A stretch of 64,000 nt of DNA from Deinococcus sp. JMULE3 (GTDB lineage Bacteria; Deinococcota; Deinococci; Deinococcales; Deinococcaceae). The stretch is taken from positions 142,001 to 206,000 of the forward strand of contig NZ_SGWE01000005.1 of assembly GCF_013337115.1 (NCBI RefSeq). Direction: 5' to 3'. The notes under the pieces are model-generated. The model saw only the letters and a program-made list of their open reading frames with translations, made no database searches and was not told the DNA's origin. The translations under genes were made by a program, and so were the position numbers. Shown piece by piece: positions 1 to 7,655 of the stretch. The first letter of the stretch is position 1; every line of letters begins with the position of its first letter.

Positions 1-481
1 GGACGGCCAGGAACGCCTGGCGCATCAGGAAGATCCCGAACGCGCCCGCGATGGTGGGCATCACCACGCCGGCGTGCGTGCCCAGCAGACCCAGGTTCTT
101 CAGGGTCAGGGTGTTCACGATGAAGGTCGTTTCACTCGGGAGGACCAGGGTCAGGACGATCACGCCGAAGATCAGTTCCCGCCCCGGGAAGCGGAAGCGG
201 GCCAGCGGGTAGGCGGCCAGCGCGGAGACGGTCAGGGTGCCCGCCACGGTCAGTCCCGTGATGACCACCGAATTCCACAGGTACTTGCCGAGGCTGAAGG
301 TGCGGTACACGTCCACGAAGTTGTGCAGCGTGACGCGGCGGGGCAGCAGGCTCTGCGGGAAGGCGTAGATGCTGCTCCCGGCGGTCTTGTCCGTCAGGGC
401 GATCGCCAGGGTCCACACGAACGGGAACACCGCAAAGATCAGGATGACGCCCAGCAACAGGTAGCGCAGCGCCGTGTTCAT
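1..481 (-). CDS. Carbohydrate ABC transporter permease, MalG type (partial, C-terminus beyond window)
   Basis: Inner-membrane permease that would pair with the permease at 540-1439 to import a sugar. The reading frame opens at ATG 481 with MNTALRYLLLGVILIFAVFP, a first membrane helix, and runs open to base 1, so about 160 residues are visible and the C-terminal part (with the ATPase-contacting EAA loop) is missing. Visible text such as PRRVTLHNFVDVYRTFSLG and LPSETTFIVNTLTLKNLGLL is typical of the MalG/CUT1 family. It lies 58 bases downstream of the MalF-type gene on the same strand. Substrate is inferred, from the neighbouring chitinase and NagA, to be GlcNAc or a chitooligosaccharide. No ATPase gene is visible, as is common for CUT1 systems that share a distant MsmK-like ATPase. 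Confidence 0.88.
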   Translation of the reverse strand, partial: MNTALRYLLLGVILIFAVFPFVWTLAIALTDKTAGSSIYAFPQSLLPRRVTLHNFVDVYRTFSLGKYLWNSVVITGLTVAGTLTVSALAAYPLARFRFPGRELIFGVIVLTLVLPSETTFIVNTLTLKNLGLLGTHAGVVMPTIAGAFGIFLMRQAFLAV

Positions 482-539
482 GGGCCGCCGCCAGGAGACC
501 GGGCGGGCGGCCTGGGCGGGGGGGGGGCGGCGCGCGCGC

Positions 540-1439
540 TCACGCCTGCTCCTCGCGGTGGAAGAAGCGGAAATTCAGCGCCGAGAGCAGCAGCGCCACG
601 AGTGCCACGACCAGACCGGCGGCGCTGGCCAGGCCGTAGTCGAAGTCGAAGCCCTGGAAGGCCTTGGCGTACACGTACATCAGCGCGGTGTACGTGCTGT
701 TCAGCGGTCCGCCGTTCGTGAGGACCAGCACCTCTTCGAGCACGCGCAACGCGGCGATGGTCGAGAGCAGTGAGCACAGCAGGATGGTCGGCCGCATCAG
801 CGGCACCGTCACCCGCCAGAAGCGCTGCCAGGCGCTGGCGCCGTCGAGGATCGCCGCTTCCTCCAGTTCCTCGGGAATGGCCTGGAGGCCCGCGAGGTAC
901 AGCACCATGTAGTATCCGAAGCCGCGCCAGAACGTGACCAGCATGACCGCCCAGAAGGCCCACTGCTCATTGTTCAGCCAGCCGAACGCCGCCTCGGGCG
1001 TGGTCAGGTGCAGCGCCCGGAGCAGCCAGTTCAGGGTGCCCTCGCGGTTGAACACCCATTCCCACATCACGGCGGCCAGGGACACGCTGGTGATCACGGG
1101 CACGTAGTACGCCGCGCGGAACAGCGCGATGCCCGGAATGTTCTTCGCCACGAGGACCGCGACTGCCAGGGACGCCACCTGCAGGGCGGGCACGACCAGC
1201 AGGTACTTCACGCTGTTCCCCAGCGCCGTGCGGAACAGCGGGTCACCGAGCACGGTCTCGAAGTTTCTCAGGCCCACCCACTGCGGTGGCAGGTGGTTGG
1301 CGAAGCGCGCGCCGTTGTACTCGGTGAAACCCAGGTACGCGCCGTACAGCAGCGGGTAGAAGGTGAACACCGCCAGCAGGATCAGCGCCGGGGCCAGGAA
1401 CGTGTAGGACATCAGCGACTGACGCCAGTGAACTTGCAT
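540..1439 (-). CDS. Carbohydrate ABC transporter permease, MalF type
   Basis: A 299-residue inner-membrane permease of the CUT1 sugar importer family. The protein starts MQVHWRQSLMSYTFLAPALI and has about six hydrophobic segments. The EAA loop motif is visible near residue 200 (EELEEAAILDGASAWQRFWR), the contact site for the ATPase. The ATG at 1439 was chosen because AAGGA lies about nine bases upstream; the same frame stays open further upstream but there it only reads antisense to the binding-protein gene. It sits between the solute-binding gene (80 bases upstream) and the MalG-type gene, the usual order binding protein-MalF-MalG. Substrate specificity cannot be read from the sequence; chitobiose or GlcNAc is inferred from context. 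Confidence 0.93.
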   Translation of the reverse strand: MQVHWRQSLMSYTFLAPALILLAVFTFYPLLYGAYLGFTEYNGARFANHLPPQWVGLRNFETVLGDPLFRTALGNSVKYLLVVPALQVASLAVAVLVAKNIPGIALFRAAYYVPVITSVSLAAVMWEWVFNREGTLNWLLRALHLTTPEAAFGWLNNEQWAFWAVMLVTFWRGFGYYMVLYLAGLQAIPEELEEAAILDGASAWQRFWRVTVPLMRPTILLCSLLSTIAALRVLEEVLVLTNGGPLNSTYTALMYVYAKAFQGFDFDYGLASAAGLVVALVALLLSALNFRFFHREEQA

Positions 1440-1519
1440 GGGGAGCCATCCTTTGCGCGCGGCGGACAGGGGTGCGGGTGGCCGGCCCACGGTCGCGGGC
1501 GGGCCACCCGGATCAGGTT

Positions 1520-2770
1520 TTACTTCTTCAGGTTGGCGTTCCAGTACGTGGCGGCGTCCGCCAGGGCCTGCTGCGCGGTCTTCTTGCCCAGCAGCGCCGC
1601 CTCGATGTTGTCGTTGAAGTTCTTGTACAGGTCGTCGCTGTTGCCCGGCGCGCGGTAGCCGGGGTTGATCAGGCGGCCCGAGGCGCCCACGAGCGCGGTG
1701 GCGCGGGCGACGGGGTCGCTGCCGCTGGTCTTGAACTGCGTGCTGGTCTGCGCGCCTTTGGTGGTGGGCACCACGGGCACGACCCGGGCGAAGGCCAGCT
1801 GGTTGGCGTTGTTCGTGAAGAACGCGGCGAGTTTCGCGGCGGCCTGCGGGTTCTTGCTGGCCTTGGGAATCACGAGGCCCATGCTGCCGCCGGTCTGCAC
1901 GCCGGCCTTGCCGAGCGGGGCCTGCGTGACGACCGTCCTGGCGTACAGGGCGGGGTTGGTGTCCTTGATGCGCGTCAGGGCCTGCGGGCCGCCGATGATC
2001 ATGGCGACGCGGTTTTGCGCGTACAGTTCGGTGGCGAGCTGGAAGGCCTCGCGGCGCACGGCGTCCTCGGGGACGTAGCCGCCGCGGTAGAGCGTCACGT
2101 ACTGCGCGAGCAGGCTGGCGTGCGCGGGGGTGTTGAAGGCCGCCCTGCCGTTGCCGTCGGTGACGGGGAGCCCCTCGGCGTAGAAGTACCCCAGGAAGGA
2201 CGCGGTGTTGGGGTCTTTCAGGGCGGGCACCCAGGCGTACGCGCCGGTCTTGTCCTTGATGGTCTTGGCGTAGCTGAGCATCTCGCTGGCGGTGCGGGGG
2301 GCGCGGGTCAGCCCGGCCTTCTTGAACAGGTCGGGGTTGTACAGCAGGACGCCCTCGTTCAGCCAGCCGTACCAGGGGTAGGCGTAGGTGTTCCCAGCGG
2401 ACGTGAAGTTGCTCAGGCTCTGAGGGTAGAAGGTGCTGCGCAGCGTGGCGGGGCTGGTCAGGGTGTTCACGGCGGTCAGGAAGCCGTTCTGCGCGGCCTT
2501 CTGCGTCTCGTCGATGTTCAGGTTCACGACGTCGGGGGCCGAGCCGAGGTTCACGCTGGCGATGAAGTCCTGCACCATCGAGTCCTGCTTGTCGAACCAC
2601 TGCACCTTGATGCCGGGGTTGGCCTTCTCGAACGCGCTGATGGTGTCCTTGATGTACCCGTCGAATTTCGGGCTGAGGTACCACGTCCAGAAGGTGACGG
2701 TGGTCTGCGCGCTGGCAGTCGAGGCGACGAGGGCGAGGCCGAGGGTCAGGGCTTTCACGCTACGTTTCAT
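1520..2770 (-). CDS. Extracellular sugar-binding protein of ABC transporter (family 1)
   Basis: A 416-residue secreted solute-binding protein. It has a clear Sec signal peptide (MKRSVKALTLGLALVASTASA, cleavage after ASA near residue 21) and then TVTFWTWYLSPKFDGYIKDT, the classic start of family 1 (MalE/UgpB-like) binding proteins. SAPDVVNLN near residue 78 and the GGSMGLVIPKASKNPQAAAK block further on are also typical. An AAGGAG box sits seven bases before ATG 2770. It is first in a minus-strand set with the two permeases and lies 29 bases after the RpiR-type regulator gene, so all four may be one transcript. The ligand is probably GlcNAc or a chitin oligomer (inference from chitinase and NagA nearby). 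Confidence 0.93.
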   Translation of the reverse strand: MKRSVKALTLGLALVASTASAQTTVTFWTWYLSPKFDGYIKDTISAFEKANPGIKVQWFDKQDSMVQDFIASVNLGSAPDVVNLNIDETQKAAQNGFLTAVNTLTSPATLRSTFYPQSLSNFTSAGNTYAYPWYGWLNEGVLLYNPDLFKKAGLTRAPRTASEMLSYAKTIKDKTGAYAWVPALKDPNTASFLGYFYAEGLPVTDGNGRAAFNTPAHASLLAQYVTLYRGGYVPEDAVRREAFQLATELYAQNRVAMIIGGPQALTRIKDTNPALYARTVVTQAPLGKAGVQTGGSMGLVIPKASKNPQAAAKLAAFFTNNANQLAFARVVPVVPTTKGAQTSTQFKTSGSDPVARATALVGASGRLINPGYRAPGNSDDLYKNFNDNIEAALLGKKTAQQALADAATYWNANLKK

Positions 2771-2799
2771 GGGGCTCTCCTTGTGGGGGCGGGACAGGG

Positions 2800-3657
2800 T
2801 CAGTACTTCTTCTCGACCACACTTTCGGCCGTGACGCGCAGCATGGCGGCGGCCTCGGGGCGGCGGGCGAGCAGGGCGGTGTACAGCAGTTCCAGCACCA
2901 GCGTCTGGCTGATCAGGGTGTCCATGACGGCGTCGGTCAGGGGGTCTTCCTGCCGGGAGGTGAACAGCACGCGGCTGGCGTAGCGGGTGATGGGGGAGGA
3001 GGCGCGGTGCGTGATGGCGACCGTGTAGTGCCCGTGGCTCTGCGCGAGGCGCAGGTGCTGCACGGTGTCGATGGTGCTGCCGGAACTCGTGAGGCCGATG
3101 ACGACGCCGCCGCGGGGCAGGGTGGAGATACTCACGGCCGCGACGTGCGGGTCGGTGAAGGCCTGCGCGGTGATGCCCAGCCGCAGCAGGCGGTGCGCGA
3201 ACAGCTGCGCGATCATGCCGCTGTTGCCCTGCCCGGTCAGGTCGACGCGCGGGGCGCGGGACAGCTGCTCGGCGACGGCCTCGATGGCGTCGGGGGCCAG
3301 CAGGCGACCGGTGTCTTCCAGGGTCAGTTTGGCCTGCTTGACGAGCCGGGCGGTGTGTCCGCCGAGGTCGGTGGGTCGTTCACTGCTGGTGTCGCGGCCC
3401 GCGACATCGGCGGCCAGGGCGATCTTGAAGGCGTGGAAACCCGCGAAGTCCAGTTTGCGGCACAGCCGGGTGATGGTGGCCTCGCCGACACCGGCGCTGG
3501 TGGCGAGTTCGGTGATGGTCTGGTGGATGACGGTGTCGGCGTCGCGCAGGACGTGATCGGCGACCTGTCTCAGGGAGGGGGAGAGGCTGTGGGCGTGCAG
3601 GCGGATGCGGCTGATGGCTCCCGGCGTCTGGGCCGGGCGCGTGGTGGTCTGACTCAT
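2800..3657 (-). CDS. MurR/RpiR family transcriptional regulator
   Basis: A 285-residue regulator: N-terminal RpiR helix-turn-helix (about residues 15-90, with VGEATITRLCRKLDFAGFHAFK as recognition region) and C-terminal SIS sugar-phosphate isomerase domain (about 120-260, GQGNSGMIAQLFAHRL and GLTSSGSTIDTV). SIS domains in this family sense phosphosugars; a GlcNAc-6-phosphate or GlcN-6-phosphate effector would fit the neighbours. The ATG at 3657 is preferred over upstream in-frame starts because CAGGAG lies just before it and the family N-terminus begins there. It is divergent from the chitinase and probably leads the transporter genes. A perfect inverted repeat in the divergent spacer (3835-3857) is the best operator candidate. 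Confidence 0.93.
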   Translation of the reverse strand: MSQTTTRPAQTPGAISRIRLHAHSLSPSLRQVADHVLRDADTVIHQTITELATSAGVGEATITRLCRKLDFAGFHAFKIALAADVAGRDTSSERPTDLGGHTARLVKQAKLTLEDTGRLLAPDAIEAVAEQLSRAPRVDLTGQGNSGMIAQLFAHRLLRLGITAQAFTDPHVAAVSISTLPRGGVVIGLTSSGSTIDTVQHLRLAQSHGHYTVAITHRASSPITRYASRVLFTSRQEDPLTDAVMDTLISQTLVLELLYTALLARRPEAAAMLRVTAESVVEKKY

Positions 3658-3713
3658 GCGACTCCTGATGGGTCCGTGGTGATGCACCCACACTAAATCC
3701 TGAAAATTATTTT

Positions 3714-3719
3714 TGTCAA
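3714..3719 (-). promoter_or_regulatory. Candidate -35 box for the regulator/transporter genes
   Basis: On the minus strand a perfect TTGACA occurs at 3719-3714, inside an AT-rich stretch about 60 bases before the regulator's ATG. A matching -10 is weak: 17 bases on lies TTAGTG. The assignment rests on the -35 and position only. Confidence 0.35.
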
Positions 3720-3834
3720 GCTGCCGTTTTCTGCGATCATTATTTTCATCGGTTCTGCCGCCCACGCTCCAGCGATACCGCTTTGACCCGCCTGCCACGC
3801 CGGACAGGGCGCGGATATCAGGGGTGAATCATCC

Positions 3835-3857
3835 TGAAACACGCCGAAAATGTTTCA
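3835..3857. promoter_or_regulatory. Perfect inverted repeat, candidate RpiR-family operator
   Basis: TGAAACA at 3835-3841 and TGTTTCA at 3851-3857 form a perfect 7-bp inverted repeat with a nine-base spacer. It lies between the divergent regulator (start 3657) and chitinase (start 4044) genes. TGAAA...TTTCA palindromes are common targets of MurR/RpiR-type repressors, so it may control both directions. Assignment to this regulator is inference. Confidence 0.6.
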
Positions 3858-3958
3858 TGACGGAAGGCTCATCCGGCATCAAGGTCGCCCTGCGAGTCAC
3901 AAATGGCGTCCAGACACCACCTTGATCCGGCAAACTTGAAAAAAAATTCCTTCGCTTA

Positions 3959-3987
3959 TTGACAGATTGAAAATCGATGTTCATGAT
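3959..3987 (+). promoter_or_regulatory. Candidate sigma-70 type promoter of the chitinase gene
   Basis: TTGACA at 3959-3964, a 17-base spacer, then CATGAT at 3982-3987 (four of six -10 matches). Transcription would start near 3994, leaving a leader of about 50 bases before ATG 4044. The surrounding stretch is AT-rich compared with the rest of the window. Confidence 0.5.
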
Positions 3988-4043
3988 GCAGACGTTCCTG
4001 CAACCCACCGTTCGCCCTCCACGCCCCCCACACGAGGTGAGGT

Positions 4044-6149
4044 ATGCCCAAGACTGCCCTGTCCGTCTCCGCCCTGTTCGCCCTGACCCTGGCCCTCGGC
4101 GCCTGCGGCGAATCCCCGCAGGTCAACCCCGGCCTCCACGCCCAGGCCACCTGCACCGCCTGGACCGAGGGCCCCACCTACACCGCCGGGCAGGTCGTGA
4201 CCTACCAGGGCCTCACCTACACCGCCATCCAGACCCACACCGCCTACGTCGGCACGAACTGGAACCCGAAAGACACACCCAGCCTGTGGACGGGCGGCGG
4301 CACCTGCAGCGGCGGCGACACCACCGCCCCTACGGTCAGCGTCAACAGCAGTGCGGGCACCGTCACGACCGCCTCGACCATCACCCTGACCGCGACCGCC
4401 AGCGACAACGTCGGCGTGACCAGAGTCGAGTTCTACGACGGCGCGACCATGATCGGCACCGACACCACCTCCCCCTACACGCAGGCCGTCTCGCTGACCG
4501 CCGCGAACAACGGCACCCACAGTTACACCGCCAGGGCATTCGACGCCGCAGGGAACAGCCGGGTCAGCGCCGCCGCCAGTGTCACCGTGAACATCGCGGG
4601 CACTGGCGACACGACCGCGCCCACCGTGAGCGTCACGGCCAGCCCCACCACCGTCACCGCCGCCGGGAACGTGACCCTCAGCGCCACCGCCAGCGACAAC
4701 GTCGGCGTGACCAGGGTCGAGTTCTACCAGGGCGCCACCCTGCTCGCCACCGACACTGCCGCGCCCTACAGCGCCACTGAGGCCGTCACCAGCGCCCAGA
4801 ACGGCACGCGCAGCTACACCGCCAGGGCCTTCGACGCCGCCGGGAACAGCCGGGTCAGCGCCGCCGCCTCCGTGACCGTGAACATCGGCACCACTCCGCC
4901 CCCCGGCAGCGGCTTCAAGCGCGTGGCGTACTTCGCGCAGTGGGGCATCTACGGCCGCAACTACCAGGTGAAGAACATCGACACCAGCGGCACGGCCGCC
5001 ACCCTCACACACATCAATTACGCCTTCGGCAACGTGTACAACGCGGGCGGCACGTACAAGTGCGACATGGTCACCCGCGCCGAGAGCGGCAGTGGCGACG
5101 GCGGCGACGCCTACGCCGACTACGGCAAGAGCTTCGACGCCGCCAGCAGCGTCGATGGCGTCGCCGACGTGTGGAACCAGCCCATCAAGGGCAACTTCAA
5201 CCAGCTGAAAAAACTCAAGGCCAAACACCCGGGCCTGAAGACCCTGATCTCCCTGGGCGGCTGGACCTGGAGCCGCCACTTCAGCGCCGCCGCCAGCACC
5301 GACGCGTCCCGCAGGGCGCTGGTCAGTTCCTGCATCGACCTGTACATCAAGGGGAACCTCCCCGCCACACCCGACGCCTCGGCCGGCCCGGGGTCCGCCG
5401 CCGGCGTGTTCGACGGCATCGACATCGACTGGGAATACCCCGGCGGCGGCGGACTCGCCTACAACACCGTCAGTGCCGCCGACCGGCAGAACTTCACGTT
5501 GCTGCTGCAGGAATTCCGCCGTCAGCTCGACGCGGTGCGCCCCGGACTGCTGCTGACCATTGCCGCGCCCGGCGGCCCCGACAAGATCGCCAACCAGGAC
5601 CCCGCCGGATACAGGGCCGCCGTCGACTGGATCAACATCATGACCTACGACTTCCGCGGCGCGTGGGACGCCACTGGCCCCACCAACTTCCACAGCAACC
5701 TGTACACCGACCCCAATGGCCCCGGCAGCGGCCCCGCCAAGACCTACTCGGTGGACACGGCCGTGAACGCCTTCCTGAACGCCGGCATGCCCGCCAGCAA
5801 GATCGTGATCGGCGTGCCCTTCTACGGGCGCGGCTGGACCGGCGTGCCCGGCACGAACAACGGCCTGTATCAGGGTGCCACCGGCCCGGCGCGCGGCACA
5901 TACGAGGCGGGCATCGAGGACTACAAGGTGCTGAAGAACGCCCCGGGCACCGTGTTCCGCAACGCCACCACCGGGCAGATGTGGAAGTACGACGGCACGA
6001 ACTTCTGGAGTTACGACGACGAGCAGGTCATCGCCGCGAAGATGGCGTACGTCAAGAGCAGGGGCCTGGGCGGCGCGATGGCCTGGTCCCTCGACGGGGA
6101 CGATGCCAACGGCACCCTGGCGAAGGCCGTCGCCAACGGACTGAAATAG
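4044..6149 (+). CDS. Secreted multidomain chitinase, GH18 family
   Basis: A 701-residue secreted enzyme that cleaves chitin beta-1,4 links. Domains in order: lipoprotein-type signal with lipobox LALGAC (Cys near residue 26); a small chitin-binding (CBM5/12-like) module about 35-88 with CTAWTEGPTYTAGQVVTYQG; two near-identical Ig-like modules (about 92-185 and 190-282), each with SDNVGVTRVEFY and SYTARAFDAAGNSRVSAAAS; and a GH18 catalytic barrel from about 290 (FKRVAYFAQWGIYGRNYQ). The GH18 active-site motif FDGIDIDWEY is intact, with proton donor Glu464. GAGGTGAGGT before ATG 4044 serves as ribosome site. The two Ig-like modules share long stretches of identical DNA, evidence of recent duplication. 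GlcNAc products would feed the adjacent transporter and NagA. Confidence 0.95.
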   Translation: MPKTALSVSALFALTLALGACGESPQVNPGLHAQATCTAWTEGPTYTAGQVVTYQGLTYTAIQTHTAYVGTNWNPKDTPSLWTGGGTCSGGDTTAPTVSVNSSAGTVTTASTITLTATASDNVGVTRVEFYDGATMIGTDTTSPYTQAVSLTAANNGTHSYTARAFDAAGNSRVSAAASVTVNIAGTGDTTAPTVSVTASPTTVTAAGNVTLSATASDNVGVTRVEFYQGATLLATDTAAPYSATEAVTSAQNGTRSYTARAFDAAGNSRVSAAASVTVNIGTTPPPGSGFKRVAYFAQWGIYGRNYQVKNIDTSGTAATLTHINYAFGNVYNAGGTYKCDMVTRAESGSGDGGDAYADYGKSFDAASSVDGVADVWNQPIKGNFNQLKKLKAKHPGLKTLISLGGWTWSRHFSAAASTDASRRALVSSCIDLYIKGNLPATPDASAGPGSAAGVFDGIDIDWEYPGGGGLAYNTVSAADRQNFTLLLQEFRRQLDAVRPGLLLTIAAPGGPDKIANQDPAGYRAAVDWINIMTYDFRGAWDATGPTNFHSNLYTDPNGPGSGPAKTYSVDTAVNAFLNAGMPASKIVIGVPFYGRGWTGVPGTNNGLYQGATGPARGTYEAGIEDYKVLKNAPGTVFRNATTGQMWKYDGTNFWSYDDEQVIAAKMAYVKSRGLGGAMAWSLDGDDANGTLAKAVANGLK

Positions 6150-6454
6150 CCCCCGCCCGTCGAGCCAGGTCCTGACGGCACGGACCACCACGGCCTTCCG
6201 CAGGAACTGGCCTCGCTCGGTTCACAGAGACGACATGACACGGCCTCGGGGGGAACGGTCTGCACCGCCGTTCCACCTGAGCGGCCGTGAGTCGCCGGTT
6301 GCGGGTCGAAGGCGGAACACACGGCAGCCGGGCAGGGTTCAGCAGAACCTCCTCCCCCCGTCGAGGAACCTCGGTTGACCGGCGCGGTCCGTTCACCGGC
6401 CTCTGCGGATACGCACAGCACCTGCTGAATCCCCAGAACACCCAGGAGACGAAC
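6150..6454. other. Intergenic stretch between chitinase and nagA
   Basis: About 300 bases without a convincing gene. Short frames exist but none has a ribosome site or recognisable text. No strong terminator or promoter pair was seen, apart from an AGGAG box near its right end that serves the tiny frame at 6455. Confidence 0.5.
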
Positions 6455-6490
6455 ATGCTAAGACTCTGGCGTGACGACCATCGCGACTGA
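6455..6490 (+). CDS. Possible 11-residue leader peptide overlapping the nagA start
   Basis: The strong ribosome site CCCAGGAGAC precedes ATG 6455, which opens a frame of only 11 codons (MLRLWRDDHRD) ending TGA at 6488-6490. The nagA frame starts at GTG 6471, inside this frame and shifted by one. Either the peptide couples translation into nagA, or the true nagA start is different. Expression of the peptide is not shown by sequence alone. Confidence 0.35.
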   Translation: MLRLWRDDHRD

Positions 6491-7640
6491 TCCCGTGGTC
6501 CTGCGCGGGCAACTGCTGCTCCCGCAGGGCCTGACCCCCGGCCAGCTCACCGTGCACGACGGCAAGATCGCGGAGATCACCATGGACCCCGGCATCAGGG
6601 AGGACACGCTGATCCTGCCGGGCTTCGTGGACACGCACGTCCACGGCGGTGGCGGCGGGGACACCATGGACGGCCCCGGCGGCCTGGCCCGGATGGCCCG
6701 GCTGCACGCGAGGCACGGCACGACCACGCTGCTCCCCACGACCATCACGAACCCCTGGGATACGGTCCTGAGCGCCCTGCAGGCCGTGGCGGACGTCACG
6801 CGCCACCCGGTTCCCGGCGGGGCCGACATGCCCGGCGCGCACCTCGAAGGCCCGTTCATCAGTCCGCAGCGTCTCGGGGCGCAGCCGCCCTTCACGCTCG
6901 ACCCCACACCTGAACGCCTGGACGAGATCCTGAAGCTGGGCGTCGTGCGTGCCGTGACGATCGCGCCGGAACTCACCGGCGCCACGGCGGCCGCCGCGCG
7001 CCTGGCACGGGCCGGTGTGCGGGTCGGCGTGGGTCACACCCGCGCCGATGCGGACACGGTCCTGGCATTCCTGACCGTCGTGCATGCCAGTGGCGGGCAG
7101 GGCGCCGCCACGCACCTGTTCAACGCGATGGGGGGCGTCGAGGGCCGGTCGCCCGGCCCGGCCGGCGCCCTCATGAGTGACCCGCTGGCGACGCTGGAAA
7201 TCATCCTGGACGGCGTCCACGTTCACGACGCGGCGTTCCGACTGGCGCGCGCCGCCGCGCCGGAACGCGTGATGCTGATCACGGACGCCATGCGTGCCAC
7301 CGGACTCGGGGACGGGCACAGCGAACTCGGCGGTCAGGCGGTCACCGTGCGCGGCTCGCGCGCCACGCTGCCTGACGGCACGCTGGCGGGCAGCGTCCTG
7401 ACCATGGACGAGGCGCTTCGCCGCGCCGTGGCCGCCGGGGTGCCCCTGCACGAGGCGAGCCGGATGGCGAGCCTGACCCCGGCCCGCTCGGTCGGCCTGC
7501 GTGACCGGGGCGAACTGCGCGTCGGGCTGCGGGCCGACCTGACCGTCCTCGACGACACGCTGCGGGTGCAGGACGTCTGGGTCGCCGGGCAGCGGATCAC
7601 GTCCGGAGCGGCTGAAGGGAGCGTCGAGGGGCGGGTCTGA
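6471..7640 (+). CDS. nagA: N-acetylglucosamine-6-phosphate deacetylase
   Basis: A 389-residue cytoplasmic amidohydrolase that removes acetate from GlcNAc-6-phosphate. Family marks are present: FVDTHVHGGGGGDTMDG (metal-site HxH, about residue 50), GAHLEGPFIS (metal ligand Glu), GVGHTRADADTV, GAATHLFNAMGG (His ligand) and MLITDAMRATGLGDG (catalytic Asp). Length matches the family. The GTG at 6471 is the only sensible in-frame start, but the good ribosome site nearby is spaced for an ATG 16 bases earlier in another frame. With the chitinase, transporter and SIS-domain regulator it makes a chitin to GlcNAc-6-P route. A GlcN-6-P deaminase (NagB) is not in the window. Confidence 0.93.
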   Translation: MTTIATDPVVLRGQLLLPQGLTPGQLTVHDGKIAEITMDPGIREDTLILPGFVDTHVHGGGGGDTMDGPGGLARMARLHARHGTTTLLPTTITNPWDTVLSALQAVADVTRHPVPGGADMPGAHLEGPFISPQRLGAQPPFTLDPTPERLDEILKLGVVRAVTIAPELTGATAAAARLARAGVRVGVGHTRADADTVLAFLTVVHASGGQGAATHLFNAMGGVEGRSPGPAGALMSDPLATLEIILDGVHVHDAAFRLARAAAPERVMLITDAMRATGLGDGHSELGGQAVTVRGSRATLPDGTLAGSVLTMDEALRRAVAAGVPLHEASRMASLTPARSVGLRDRGELRVGLRADLTVLDDTLRVQDVWVAGQRITSGAAEGSVEGRV

Positions 7641-7655
7641 CTGGACCCCGTCACG

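Noticed and set aside
540..2684. Reading the MalF-type permease as a 714-residue fusion
   Set aside because: The extra part is only the antisense/other-frame reading of the binding-protein gene; a good ribosome site and family start lie at 1439.
3981..6191. A 736-codon frame antisense to the chitinase
   Set aside because: Shadow of the chitinase gene; the plus strand carries signal peptide, modules and catalytic motif.
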